64,000 bases of DNA from Pseudomonadota bacterium (GCA_023423415.1 JAFAFP010000151.1:1-64000); one strand, 5' to 3'. Positions 34,017 through 43,115 are shown, counted from the stretch's first letter. The notes: generated by a model from the sequence alone, not told the origin. Translations and numbers: made by a program.

Positions 34017-35111
34017 TCATTCACCCACATCGACGATTGCAATAACCGGGCCACCACCCTGTGGGCCCTGATGCATGGCATCCACCGACACGAACACGGC
34101 CGGATCACCGATCGCGAGGGCGGCGATGGAACTCACCGCCGCCTTCGAATGGCGATGGTGATGCACGTCGGAATCGTCCAGCATGATTTGGCGGCGGCCG
34201 CGCAGCCTGCCGGTGCGATCGGCCTCACACTTCATGAAGCAGTTGACCACCTTGCCATTGAGATGACTTGCATTCGGGCGCTCCGGCAGATCAAGACCCG
34301 CGTTTCGGATCGCCTCGTAGATGCCGTCGATATCGAGCGCATCCTTCATCACGCTGTGGCCGATCCGATAGGGTCCCCCGGCGCCTTCGCGATTGCCGAG
34401 CAGAACAATCTGCGCCTGATCGAGTTCGACGCCTGAAGAGCAAGACGCAACCGACGAATACAAATCGAGATTGCGACAGATCTCCTCGGCTTTCGGCATT
34501 TTGATCTCGCCGAGCGCAACCGCAATGCCAAGACCAGTGGTGCCGTTTGAAACTCCCATCGAGTCATGCACCTCGCAGAACACATCCTTGCCGCGTGAAT
34601 GGGCATCCTGGATGGTCTCGATGGTCAGCAGCGGGGTTTTAGTCTGCACGTAATGCACGTCGCGAGGATCCGATATCCCCGCATCTTTCATCGCAAGACG
34701 CACACCCTCGGCGACTTTTTCGACCATTGCCGGGCGGCCGATATCCTCAGGCAGAATGACCGGACTGAGCGCAGTACCCATTGCCAGGCGCGCCTTGCCC
34801 GCTGATCCTGTTTTGTTATTTCGCGCAAACACTGTGGCATGCGGAGTCATGATGCCATCACAACCACCCGACCAAACCATTGGGATCTGTTTGATCTCGG
34901 CGTCGGAGCGGGTGCCGTGCTTTTTAAGGACGCCGCGAAACGCCTGGTCTGACAGGATGCGAGTGAAGTCGTTGACCCCGCCATTACCTTCAGTCTTTCC
35001 GATAACGGCGATCACCTCGTCGGCCCCGAAGCGGCCCCGGGTGATGAATTCGTCAAGACCTGAAGCGTCCATAACGCTCTTGATTTCGACTTTCACGACG
35101 TCAATCGCCAT
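34017..35111 (-). CDS. Ring-opening amidohydrolase (cyanuric acid amidohydrolase/barbiturase family)
   Basis: A 364-residue enzyme of the small AtzD/Bar family, which has a three-fold repeated fold and opens s-triazine or barbiturate rings by hydrolysis. All three Lys/Ser pairs expected for the active centre are present: K39 (VIGKTEG) with S81 (WSGGCDG), K158 (QTKTP) with S225/S226 (CSSGVELD), K294 (MKCEAD) with S327/S328 (AVSSIAAL). The C-terminal glycine-rich GPQGGGPVIAIVD matches the structural metal loop. ATG 35109-35111 has GGGGGAG ahead. It heads the operon to 26982 and is divergent from a MocR regulator. Whether cyanuric acid, barbiturate or an N-alkylated relative is cleaved cannot be decided from sequence. 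Confidence 0.93.
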   Translation of the reverse strand: MAIDVVKVEIKSVMDASGLDEFITRGRFGADEVIAVIGKTEGNGGVNDFTRILSDQAFRGVLKKHGTRSDAEIKQIPMVWSGGCDGIMTPHATVFARNNKTGSAGKARLAMGTALSPVILPEDIGRPAMVEKVAEGVRLAMKDAGISDPRDVHYVQTKTPLLTIETIQDAHSRGKDVFCEVHDSMGVSNGTTGLGIAVALGEIKMPKAEEICRNLDLYSSVASCSSGVELDQAQIVLLGNREGAGGPYRIGHSVMKDALDIDGIYEAIRNAGLDLPERPNASHLNGKVVNCFMKCEADRTGRLRGRRQIMLDDSDVHHHRHSKAAVSSIAALAIGDPAVFVSVDAMHQGPQGGGPVIAIVDVGE

Positions 35112-35229
35112 GACCGCTCCCCCATGTCTGCGCGTTGTTTCGCGCTTTTGAATCTCTGTCGTCTTCAACAGGACGATCGCTGCACTGCCGTACAAATGGA
35201 ATGCATCACTACAATTAGTCAAACATAGT

Positions 35230-35334
35230 TTTGTACTGTCAGCAACTGTCATCACGCATCATGTTTAGAGGCAGAATGACACAGTTAATGCCGAAATATA
35301 CTGGCGATCTGACTTTTGATTTGATAGTACAAAT
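35230..35334. promoter_or_regulatory. Repeated ACTGTCA-type elements in the divergent control region
   Basis: ACTGTCA occurs twice as a direct repeat at 35236-35242 and 35246-35252, one helical turn apart. TTTTGTACTGTCA (35230-35242) recurs inverted as TGATAGTACAAAT (35322-35334) with 11 of 13 bases conserved. These flank an AT-rich core between the ring-opening amidohydrolase (start 35111) and MocR regulator (start 35368) genes. Direct plus inverted repeats are typical of MocR/GntR operators, so autoregulation and control of both arms is a reasonable inference. Confidence 0.5.
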
Positions 35335-35367
35335 ACAAGCACAAATATTTTTTTGAGATGCCGGCAC

Positions 35368-36867
35368 ATGAAAACAGTGAAACGCCCTCGGGAAATTTCG
35401 CCCGAGCACCTCAACATCACGCTATCCCCCAACGGGCCCGCAGTCTTTGTGCAGATACGAGAACAGATCCGCAGCCTCATTGCGCAAGGTCACCTTGCAC
35501 CGGGCATGCGATTGCCGGCCATTCGAACACTAGCGAAACAACTTGGCGTCAATCAGATCACCGTTGCTCGTGCTTATCGTCAACTTGGAGAGGGCGGAAT
35601 CATCGAAGGCCGCCACGGAGGCGGCACCTATGTTGCGTCACCGACATCTTTGATTGAGACGACCTCAGCTTCGGAACCCAGCAAGCGTAGCGACCCATTG
35701 CTTGCGGAACGGCTGTTTGAACTGGCGCACGCACCCGGCGTGATTAGCTTTAGTGCAAATTATCCTCACCTCGATGCAAAGCGAATTTCGAATTTTCGCG
35801 AGTGCCTGACTCAGGCAATCAATCTGAAGCTCGATTCATGCCTGCTCTATGAACCCCCAACCGGGCGGCCATCATTGCAGCTACAGATTGGCAAGTATCT
35901 CGCAAGCCAGGGAATCGATATCGATCCACATACCGTAGTGGTGACGTCCGGCGCACAACAGGCGATCGACCTGACCGTGAAAGCATTGGTGTCTCCCAAC
36001 ACTCCCGTCATTGTGGAGCGTCCGGCCTATTATGGCGCGATCAATGCTTTTCAAGGTGCTGGTGCCCGAATCCTCGAGGTTCCGCTGCAGGACGACGGCA
36101 TGGACCTGGAGATCCTTGAAGCTCTTCTCTCGCGACACCGCGCGAAAGTCATCTACACAAACCCGACATTTCAAAATCCAACCGGCATAACCATGAGCGA
36201 AGCCAAACGACACGCGCTATTGGCTCTCGCGCGCCGATTCAACGCCACCATCCTGGAAGATGACCATTCGTCGGACCTGCGCTTCAGAGGTCTCCCGCTT
36301 CCGTCCATTCGCGCCTTGGCAAAGCCGGAAGATCCCGTCTGTCATGTCCGCGGTTTCGGAAAGATTGCCCTTCCAGGATTCCGGATGGGTTTTCTTGTCG
36401 CTCCCAATTCGGTGCGGCAGAAAGTCCTTAAGTTAAAGGCGCATGCCGATTTGCACTGCAATGCATTGATACAGGAAGCTCTGGCCATCTATATGGAGAA
36501 GGATCACTTCAAGCGTTCGACTGCCTGGATGAAGACGTATTACGGCGAACGGCAACAGCGCCTGTACGACAGCCTCCTTGCGGAAATGCCGAAAGGCACC
36601 GAAATCATCCGCCCCGATGGCGGTCTAAGCCTGTGGCTAACTTTGCCGGGCGACGCCTTCGTTTCCGAGCTTTATTTTCGCGCTGTCAGGCGTGGCGTTG
36701 CCTTTGTTCCGGGAGAGGTCTTTTTCGCAAGCTCTCCCAATCATAGATCACTGCGGATCAGTTTTGGTTTGAACCGTGACGATGAATTGCAGGACGGCGT
36801 CAGCCGCCTCTGCTCAGTCGTCAACGATCTCACCAATCGCCCCAACCGGGGCATGGTGCTTATCTGA
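35368..36867 (+). CDS. MocR-family (GntR-aminotransferase) transcriptional regulator
   Basis: A 499-residue fusion of an N-terminal GntR winged helix-turn-helix (about 25-95: FVQIREQIRSLIAQGHLAPG, RLPAIRTLAKQLGVNQITVA) and a fold-type I aminotransferase domain (about 120-490). The aminotransferase domain includes YEPPTGRPSLQLQIGKYLA, VTSGAQQAIDL, TNPTFQNPTGITM and the PLP-binding Lys332 in VRGFGKIALPGFRMG. MocR proteins use PLP, often as an amine or aldehyde sensor, rather than for catalysis. Start is ATG 35368; an in-frame TTG lies 15 bases upstream. It is divergent from the amidohydrolase operon and likely its regulator, sensing an amino or ureido compound. Confidence 0.93.
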   Translation: MKTVKRPREISPEHLNITLSPNGPAVFVQIREQIRSLIAQGHLAPGMRLPAIRTLAKQLGVNQITVARAYRQLGEGGIIEGRHGGGTYVASPTSLIETTSASEPSKRSDPLLAERLFELAHAPGVISFSANYPHLDAKRISNFRECLTQAINLKLDSCLLYEPPTGRPSLQLQIGKYLASQGIDIDPHTVVVTSGAQQAIDLTVKALVSPNTPVIVERPAYYGAINAFQGAGARILEVPLQDDGMDLEILEALLSRHRAKVIYTNPTFQNPTGITMSEAKRHALLALARRFNATILEDDHSSDLRFRGLPLPSIRALAKPEDPVCHVRGFGKIALPGFRMGFLVAPNSVRQKVLKLKAHADLHCNALIQEALAIYMEKDHFKRSTAWMKTYYGERQQRLYDSLLAEMPKGTEIIRPDGGLSLWLTLPGDAFVSELYFRAVRRGVAFVPGEVFFASSPNHRSLRISFGLNRDDELQDGVSRLCSVVNDLTNRPNRGMVLI

Positions 36868-36907
36868 TAAAAGGCGCAGGCCAGCTCGCGCCCACGACCT
36901 CGGCTCC

Positions 36908-37933
36908 TCAATTCAGCTTCAGGTCGGCGGCCGGAGGCAAAAACGACGCATCGAAAATGTCCGCACCTTTCGGCTTGGGATTTTTGAAAGTGTAAGTCAT
37001 GGCGATTTGATCGATCGACTGATCGAGCCGACCCATGTCGGCACGGCCGAAGCCATTGGCCATGACGCGGCTTGTCACAATATTGTCCTTCAACATCATC
37101 CGCAGCCGTTCAAGCTCCACTTCCCGTTTGGCCACATCGTTTCGCTTCATAATGGAAGCGATTGCCGCCTCCGGATCCTTCACCGTGTCTTTCAGCCCCT
37201 TCGCGAAGGCAGCGAGAAACTTCCGAACTGCAGCCGGATTTTCCTCCGCGAATTTTGTGTTCACCACGATGGCATTGCCGTAGAGGTTCACGCCATAATC
37301 AGCCATCAGCATGATGACGATGTCGTCTGCAGGAACGCCCCGCTCCTTCAGATTGATAGCGTTGAACGAGAAGGCGGCGATCGCGTCGACCTGACCGCCA
37401 GCGAGCATGGGTTCGCGAACCGGAAAGCCGATATTGTCAATCGTGACGGTGGCAGGATCGATCTTGTTGGCGTGAGTGAAGATTTTCCATTGTGCATAGG
37501 CTGCGTCCGCCGCCGGCGCTCCGAGCCGCTTGCCGGCAAGATCTGCTGGCTTGGTCACTCCGCGGCTTTTCAGGCTGATGATTGCGAATGGCGGCTGGTC
37601 GTGAACGATGAATATCGCCTTGATCGGCGCATTCGGATTCGCGTCTCGGAACTTGATCAGCGAATTTATATCGCCCGACGCGATATTGTAGACGCCCGAG
37701 GCCACGCGATTGAGCGGCTCGAGCGAGCCACCCGCGGTATCGATCGTAACGTCAAGCCCCTCTGCCTTGAAATATCCCCTGTCGAGCGGGACCAGAAATG
37801 GCGTGACCTGCCCCTCAAATTTCCAGTCGAGCGAAAATTTCACCGGTGTTTGCGCGGCAGCTCCGTTCGCCGCGACCATTGCGGCCATCGCAATAGCAGG
37901 CCCGAGAAATCGCGTGATCAATGAGGCGAACAT
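36908..37933 (-). CDS. ABC transporter substrate-binding protein, NMT1/THI5 (SsuA/TauA-like)
   Basis: A 341-residue periplasmic binding protein. The signal peptide (FLGPAIAMAAMVAANGAAAQ) is cleaved near residue 28. The mature part has FSLDWKFEGQVTPFLVPLDR, GYFKAEGLDVTIDTAGGSLE and LAGKRLGAPAADAAYAQW, the NMT1/THI5 pattern seen in aliphatic sulfonate, nitrate, thiamine-precursor and aromatic acid importers. ATG 37931-37933 has GAGGG upstream. No cognate permease or ATPase adjoins it; the nearest of the right type are at 52926-54601, which have their own binding protein. It converges on the MocR gene and is divergent from the dihydropyrimidinase-like gene. Confidence 0.92.
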   Translation of the reverse strand: MFASLITRFLGPAIAMAAMVAANGAAAQTPVKFSLDWKFEGQVTPFLVPLDRGYFKAEGLDVTIDTAGGSLEPLNRVASGVYNIASGDINSLIKFRDANPNAPIKAIFIVHDQPPFAIISLKSRGVTKPADLAGKRLGAPAADAAYAQWKIFTHANKIDPATVTIDNIGFPVREPMLAGGQVDAIAAFSFNAINLKERGVPADDIVIMLMADYGVNLYGNAIVVNTKFAEENPAAVRKFLAAFAKGLKDTVKDPEAAIASIMKRNDVAKREVELERLRMMLKDNIVTSRVMANGFGRADMGRLDQSIDQIAMTYTFKNPKPKGADIFDASFLPPAADLKLN

Positions 37934-38087
37934 GTGAGACCCTCTGTCAGCTTTATCCGGCTGCTCAAGCTGAACAGAAAATCTATTGATCAGCAATTCG
38001 ATTATTCTGATAAATTTTCCACGCGACAGTCGCGAGATAACACAAATAGCCGCACAATCTGGGGCGTCGCTTTGCGAGGAGACTACG

Positions 38088-39506
38088 ATGTTTGATCGCA
38101 CGAAACCGGATCTCGTGGTTATCGGTGGCACACTCCTCATTCCTGGTATTGGCTATGTCCGCGCCGATGTCGCGATCGCCGGAGACAAGATCATCGCACT
38201 TGGAGAGAATCTTGCCGGAGACGGCAGCAGAGTTTTCGATGCCACTGGCAAGCTGGTCCTTCCGGGGATCATCGATCCGCACACCCACATCGGAAACGAG
38301 AAATCCTATGAGGAAGAGGCCGAAACCGAAACGCGAGCAGCCATATTAGGCGGTGTGACAACAATCGGGATCTTCATAAGAAGTCTCCGCGACTCATACT
38401 TAAAGCATTTGCCCGCGTTTCGCCGCGCAATGAACGAGCTCAGTTACGTCGACTCGATCTTCCATCCGCAGATCTTCAATGACGAACAGATAGCCGAGAT
38501 TCCGATCTACGCGAGCGAATACGGTATCCGCTCGTTCAAATTCTACATGTCGGGATTGCCGGGCATTGTGAACTCCGTTCCGGACGATATGCTGCTGCGC
38601 GGCTTTCAGACCGTCGCAAAGCTCGGTGCGGGTGCTGTGGCATGCGTGCATTGTGAGACAGGTTCGCTGGTCGCAGCCGCCCGCAACGAATTGCAGTCAC
38701 AGGCATTCGGCACGCTGGCCGACTGGGAGCGGGCTCACCCACCCGAAGCAGAGGCGCTGGCGATACAAACGGCTCTGTATCTCGCCAAGGTTGCCGGCGC
38801 GCATCTTTACATCGTTCATCTGTCGAGCCGTCAGGGCCTCGACGTCGTCCGTCTTGCACGTCAGCAAGGGTTGCGTTTTACGGTCGAGACCACCTCTCCC
38901 TTCCTTGGCATCGCCAGCAATGACTCGAATGGGTTTCTCGCCAAGGCCGTGCCACCTGTGCGCAGCCCGGAGCACCAGGACGAACTTTGGGAAGGCATCC
39001 TGGAGAGATCGATCAACACCGTCGGAACGGACAACACCTCGCGGACGCGCGCCGGCAAGCAGCCCGAGGCTGGACTACACGGTGCCCGCCCTGGTTTGCC
39101 GGTTCTCGGGACTCACCTTCCAGCGTTGCTGCATTATGGACAACAGCGCGGCATTCCTCTCGAATTGCTGGTTGATAGCGCCACGCGCGCGCCTGCCAAA
39201 GTGTTCGGCCTCTATCCCCGAAAGGGCACGATCGCAGTCGGTTCGGATGCCGATCTGGTCGTGGTCGACCTCAACCTCGAACGCACCGTTTACGCGGAAA
39301 ATCTAGACGGGATGGCTGACTTCTCGCCATTCGAGGGCAAGACTCTGAAGGGATGGCCGGTTGCTACCATCAAGGCTGGTCAAATCGTCGCGTGCGACGG
39401 CAAAGTCGTCGGCAGACCGACGGGACGTTACCTGCCACGAGCGGCAACAAACGCCATCTCAAACCTGGATTGGATGGCAACCACTCCTTCTCAGGTCAGG
39501 TTTTGA
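38088..39506 (+). CDS. Dihydropyrimidinase/hydantoinase-like amidohydrolase
   Basis: A 472-residue cyclic amidohydrolase. The binuclear metal site looks complete: H65-T-H67 (IIDPHTHIGNEKSY), carboxylatable Lys151 (IRSFKFYMSG), His in ACVHCETGSLV, His in YIVHLSSRQGLD and Asp in TVGTDNTSRTR. The C-terminal GTIAVGSDADLVVVDLNLE is the typical beta-sandwich return. Enzymes of this family open hydantoin, dihydropyrimidine, dihydroorotate or allantoin rings. ATG 38088 has GCGAGGAG ahead and is preferred over an upstream ATG at 37986. It is divergent from the NMT1-type binding protein and lies near the ring-opening operon, so it fits as a further step or alternative entry for a cyclic ureide. Confidence 0.92.
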   Translation: MFDRTKPDLVVIGGTLLIPGIGYVRADVAIAGDKIIALGENLAGDGSRVFDATGKLVLPGIIDPHTHIGNEKSYEEEAETETRAAILGGVTTIGIFIRSLRDSYLKHLPAFRRAMNELSYVDSIFHPQIFNDEQIAEIPIYASEYGIRSFKFYMSGLPGIVNSVPDDMLLRGFQTVAKLGAGAVACVHCETGSLVAAARNELQSQAFGTLADWERAHPPEAEALAIQTALYLAKVAGAHLYIVHLSSRQGLDVVRLARQQGLRFTVETTSPFLGIASNDSNGFLAKAVPPVRSPEHQDELWEGILERSINTVGTDNTSRTRAGKQPEAGLHGARPGLPVLGTHLPALLHYGQQRGIPLELLVDSATRAPAKVFGLYPRKGTIAVGSDADLVVVDLNLERTVYAENLDGMADFSPFEGKTLKGWPVATIKAGQIVACDGKVVGRPTGRYLPRAATNAISNLDWMATTPSQVRF

Positions 39507-40260
39507 GAAAGTGTGTTCCAGCTGAACGAACCATTCAATCCAGAAGTGCGAGCGCAGCAGCCGTTTGCATATAAACCTCCCCTGGTGCGCTGGAGATCTA
39601 AGGTCCTCTGCGGCTGTCTTCGTTCATCGGCACGCTGCCGATCAGATCTGAGAGCCTTTGAATCGCAAGAAGTATGAAATTTGTTGCAACGTCTGAACAA
39701 CCACAAGCGGCGATCATCGCCTTTGCGGCAGCGCCGCTTCCTAGTTTCGCGTCAGATAGCAGAGAAGGTTGTAACGCGGCTCCTCTCTCGCCGCCAAGAT
39801 TTGGTCCTTCCGACCACCGAGACGTAGTTCAAATTCTCAAGAAACATGCAGTGGGCTTAGCCTCCTCTATACTCTCCGCCTCATGAGGAAAGCCAAACGC
39901 GTTCTCTCCAACCACCTATTCTCTTGAGCTTAGGACTCGCGGCTGAGAGTACTGAGGGTAGCGGTTGTGCAAGCTCAAGCGCTTACCAAGCGACGGGAGG
40001 GTTGGGGGCGCGAATCACAGGTGGCAATTAATCCCTGTCCAAAAATCGACATCGAACGTTGATCCGTCCAATAGAGGGCTCCCCCTGTTCGACCAAATAG
40101 CGAAAGCCACCTGGAATTGGGCCGCCCTTTCGACTGGCCTTTGGCCTATTATATGCGTTTTCCACCTAAACGGGTTCACCACATTTTCAGGGACGTCACC
40201 ACAGCGCGGACATGCACCACGATCAACGTCCGATAGTGTTCAATCCACGTCCGAGTTTGC
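39507..40260. other. Intergenic region without recognisable gene
   Basis: About 750 bases with many stop codons in all frames. Minus-strand pieces in 40080-40230 read somewhat protein-like but match nothing I know and are interrupted. No hairpin with a T run, tRNA or insertion-sequence end was seen. It separates the N-heterocycle block from the envelope-protein block and is probably decayed DNA. Confidence 0.5.
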
Positions 40261-40617
40261 TCATGGCTTCATCTTGATTCCAAGCTTGGCCCGCATGTCC
40301 TTGAACACTACAGCAATCGCTTCGATGATTCGTTTGTCCGGATTGGCCTTGCAATACATGATGACTTCGTGCTCTGCCTCTTTCGCCCGCTTGATATTCA
40401 GCATGTGCTTGTGAGCGAGGCCATTGTACCAGCCGCTGTACCAAGTGGTGAGCATGTCCGCGTCTTGCTGCCACGTTCCCGCCAGTTGCGCGCACGTCAA
40501 TTTCTGAACATCCAAATATCCGTTGGCATCGGCGTAGGCGCTGAGGTCGGTCTGGGCATGTGCGGCCTGCATCGACGTGAAACCTAGCAGTGCTGCGGCG
40601 ATCAATGTCTTACGCAT
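40261..40617 (-). CDS. HdeA/HdeB-like periplasmic protein
   Basis: A 118-residue secreted protein. Residues 1-21 are a signal peptide ending AHA. The mature part has two Cys, C42 (KLTCAQLAG) and C89 (MYCKANPDK), spaced as in the disulfide of HdeA acid-stress chaperones, plus the WYSGWYNGL segment common in rhizobial HdeA/HdeB homologues. In enteric bacteria HdeA prevents periplasmic protein aggregation at low pH; the alphaproteobacterial versions are less studied. It is a monocistronic-looking gene, 91 bases after the DUF1254 gene on the same strand. Confidence 0.85.
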   Translation of the reverse strand: MRKTLIAAALLGFTSMQAAHAQTDLSAYADANGYLDVQKLTCAQLAGTWQQDADMLTTWYSGWYNGLAHKHMLNIKRAKEAEHEVIMYCKANPDKRIIEAIAVVFKDMRAKLGIKMKP

Positions 40618-40669
40618 CGTGATTCAACTCTTCTTTCGAAATGATCGGAGACGTGGAAGGTCGTGTGTT

Positions 40670-40701
40670 GCCCATGCCGACCCGCGAAAGCCGGCATGGG
40701 C
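40670..40701. terminator. Hairpin with T run between DUF1254 and HdeA-like genes
   Basis: GCCCATGCCG (40670-40679) pairs with CGGCATGGGC (40692-40701), followed on the plus strand by TCTTTTTTT (40702-40710). As drawn it is a textbook terminator for plus-strand transcription, yet both flanking genes are on the minus strand. On that strand the hairpin follows the DUF1254 stop codon directly. It may therefore end the DUF1254 mRNA (A-rich 5' side, as in bidirectional terminators) and block antisense entry. Confidence 0.65.
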
Positions 40702-40708
40702 TCTTTTT

Positions 40709-42136
40709 TTACGAGACCTTCTTGGCGGCGGGGATCGTCCACGAGCCGTTGAGGATCGTGGGATCGGTCTCGTTCGGCCAATACATCCGCAGCATCAGGA
40801 CGAAGTCGCCGGAAGGTGCCGGAAGCCAGTTCGACTCCTTATCCTTGCCCGGAGATTCATGCTGAACATAAAGATCGGTCGAGCCGTCCGCATTGCTCTT
40901 CAAGTCCTGCCGCGGACTGATCGAGTATCGGTTGAGCGGGTTGTTCACAAAGAACATCGCGGGGTCGTACATGGTCACCGACCAGAAGGCCTCGACCGGC
41001 GGCAGTTTCCCCTTGGGGAAGTGCATCACGTATTTGTTTGCACCATTGTACTTGCGGTCGTCGGTATCGGTCTTCGATACTGGATAGAGCGCGTCCTGCG
41101 GGCGGTTCGCACCGAGGCCGATGGCAGTCACGAGCCCGCGCATCAGATAATCCGTGCCGTAGATGCCGGTTTTCGTGGTGTAGGCCCAGCCGTTCTCCTT
41201 CTTGATCGCCCTGTTGATCTTGAACTGAAGCATGATCCGGTCAAATCCGACGTCGGGCACCCGCCGCTTGAAGTCCGCCTTCAACTTGCTTGCGTCGAAG
41301 GATTGTCCGGGGACGATGCCGATGCGGGCAAATTTGGCGAGTTGAGCCGCATCCGCCTCGGACGGTGGATTGGTTTTCATCAATTCGCAGAGCAGCGTGA
41401 AATACGCCACCGCATCCATACGATTGACCTGGTCGCGAACCGGCGTCTTCATATCCACCGAGGGATCGACCTTGCCTGCCGGCGGCGTATACGGCTTTCC
41501 GTACGCACTCAGCGGAACCAGCTTGAACTCATCCTGCAGTTTGTGCACGGCCGCATAATCTCCCGGCGTACCGTCGCAGTAGATGCGGCCCAGCAGCCAG
41601 ACGATGTTGGTCGGCGATTTGTATTCCTTGACGCCGGCGGGGAGCGTGCCCTTCCAGTTCGGCCCTGTGATCGCGTAGGTCTGCGCACCAGTGCCCGTGG
41701 TACGGGTACCCGGCACCTGGAAAACGTTGGTCCAGCCGTCCAGCATCGGGAGCAAGAAATAGCGGCCCTTCATATCAGGAACGCTGAGCACCCATGGCTC
41801 CTTGTCGACTTCGAAGAACGATGTCGTATAGAGCGTATCGGCATTGGGGGCGGTGACGTCCCGGAACGACGCATCGGGATACTGGCGCATCTTGATGATC
41901 TGCCCCATCGGCGCCTTCGTCCCTGCCGGTTCTGCGACATTGGTCAGGACCCGCCGGGTCATTTCCATCGTCACGAGCGGATAGCCGTAGATATAGGCGT
42001 CGGTGGCGAGCCAGAACTCCTCCAGCCCTTCTTCGATGCCCAGAAACGATCCTTGAGCCAAGGCCGAACGACTCATGGCCGCCATGGCAAGCACGCTAAC
42101 TCCGCCAAGTGCGGCGGATCGACGGGTAACCTTCAT
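40709..42136 (-). CDS. DUF1254/DUF1214 domain secreted protein
   Basis: A 475-residue exported protein. The N-terminus (VTRRSAALGGVSVLAMAAMS) is a Tat-like signal with twin Arg, cleaved near SALAQ. The DUF1254 part (AYIYGYPLVTMEMTRR, PNADTLYTTSFFEVD) is followed by DUF1214 (AFWSVTMYDPAMFFVNNPLNRYSIS, SNWLPAPSGDFVLMLRMYWP). Function is unknown; the pair of domains is common in soil and marine bacteria, sometimes induced with aromatic or phosphonate metabolism. ATG 42134-42136 has a perfect GAGGAGGT site, implying strong translation. The beta-barrel gene at 42207 ends just upstream. Confidence 0.92.
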   Translation of the reverse strand: MKVTRRSAALGGVSVLAMAAMSRSALAQGSFLGIEEGLEEFWLATDAYIYGYPLVTMEMTRRVLTNVAEPAGTKAPMGQIIKMRQYPDASFRDVTAPNADTLYTTSFFEVDKEPWVLSVPDMKGRYFLLPMLDGWTNVFQVPGTRTTGTGAQTYAITGPNWKGTLPAGVKEYKSPTNIVWLLGRIYCDGTPGDYAAVHKLQDEFKLVPLSAYGKPYTPPAGKVDPSVDMKTPVRDQVNRMDAVAYFTLLCELMKTNPPSEADAAQLAKFARIGIVPGQSFDASKLKADFKRRVPDVGFDRIMLQFKINRAIKKENGWAYTTKTGIYGTDYLMRGLVTAIGLGANRPQDALYPVSKTDTDDRKYNGANKYVMHFPKGKLPPVEAFWSVTMYDPAMFFVNNPLNRYSISPRQDLKSNADGSTDLYVQHESPGKDKESNWLPAPSGDFVLMLRMYWPNETDPTILNGSWTIPAAKKVS

Positions 42137-42206
42137 GTGTACCTCCTCAATACTTGGATGAACAAAGATCAACGGCCCTCAGTAGGGATGCTGAGTAGTG
42201 CGAGAA

Positions 42207-43115
42207 TCAGAAGCGCGCTGTCACCCCAATGACCGGCCCATGGGTCAGCATGTCGTATTGATAGAGGGTATTGCCGGCGCCTTTCTCGAAATCGACGTAG
42301 AGAGCACGATAGCCAAGCATCCCGCTCCAGATGGCGTGCTGTGTGCGGGCGAAATCCCAGTTGAGATAGCCCATGGCCTGCCAGGAGATCTTGCTCCCAG
42401 CGCCAAAGCCGCCGACATCGCCGCGCACTACGAGCTCGGTGTGAGGCGAGAAGTGATGGCGCAGGCGCAGACCCACCAACGGATCGAACCAGGTTACGTC
42501 GCCGGAATCCGCAAAGGCGCGCCCGCCACTGACAGTTAGATCACCAATGTTCAAACCAGCGGATAGCGCCAGACTTGCCTCCGCGTTCTGCCACCAGAAA
42601 CGTCCGCCGCCATAAAGATCGATCGACGTTTGCGCACCAGGGTTTGCGCCGCGCCAGTGAAACAGTTCGTATGCCAGGGCTGCTTCCGCAATGAACATTT
42701 CGAACTGGACCGACATCGCCGCCGCCAGTGTTCCACCTACATGGGGATGCACACTGCGCGCGCGGGCGCCGCTGTCAGAAACGCCAACCTTCATGTAGAC
42801 GAGATCGGTCATGACTGCGAACGGCCCCTTTCGCGCCTCGAAGGCGCCCATCAGGCCGAACAGCTCTTTCGGAATCTTCCGGTGCAGCAGATCGATGAAG
42901 GTCGCATCGATATCGGCAGTGCGTCCTTTGACAGTCGTCGAGCCGTTGAGCGATGGCAACCAGGCGTAAGGCGTGACGGTGTACGTCCAGACCGACGGTT
43001 CGGGTGGCGGCGCCTTGACCACCGGTGCAGGCATATCGGCGGCAAAGGCTGCCGTGCCCCAGCAAAGCGAAACCGTGGCAATAATGCACTGGCGCAGTTT
43101 GCGATTGGTCAGCAT
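42207..43115 (-). CDS. Outer-membrane beta-barrel protein
   Basis: A 302-residue protein with a signal peptide cleaved after AFAA (residue about 25). The mature chain alternates hydrophobic and polar residues, has many Gly, Trp and Tyr, and ends in Phe (VIGVTARF), the classic last-strand signature recognised by BAM. YTVTPYAWLPSLNGSTTVKG begins the first strand. No specific channel family is recognised; it could be a porin-like or structural barrel. It lies 70 bases upstream of DUF1254, so the two may be co-expressed at the cell surface. Confidence 0.8.
   Translation of the reverse strand: MLTNRKLRQCIIATVSLCWGTAAFAADMPAPVVKAPPPEPSVWTYTVTPYAWLPSLNGSTTVKGRTADIDATFIDLLHRKIPKELFGLMGAFEARKGPFAVMTDLVYMKVGVSDSGARARSVHPHVGGTLAAAMSVQFEMFIAEAALAYELFHWRGANPGAQTSIDLYGGGRFWWQNAEASLALSAGLNIGDLTVSGGRAFADSGDVTWFDPLVGLRLRHHFSPHTELVVRGDVGGFGAGSKISWQAMGYLNWDFARTQHAIWSGMLGYRALYVDFEKGAGNTLYQYDMLTHGPVIGVTARF

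Noticed and set aside
40577..42232. 551-codon plus-strand open frame opposite the DUF1254 gene
   Set aside because: Antisense shadow; the minus strand has a perfect ribosome site, signal peptide and both DUF domains.
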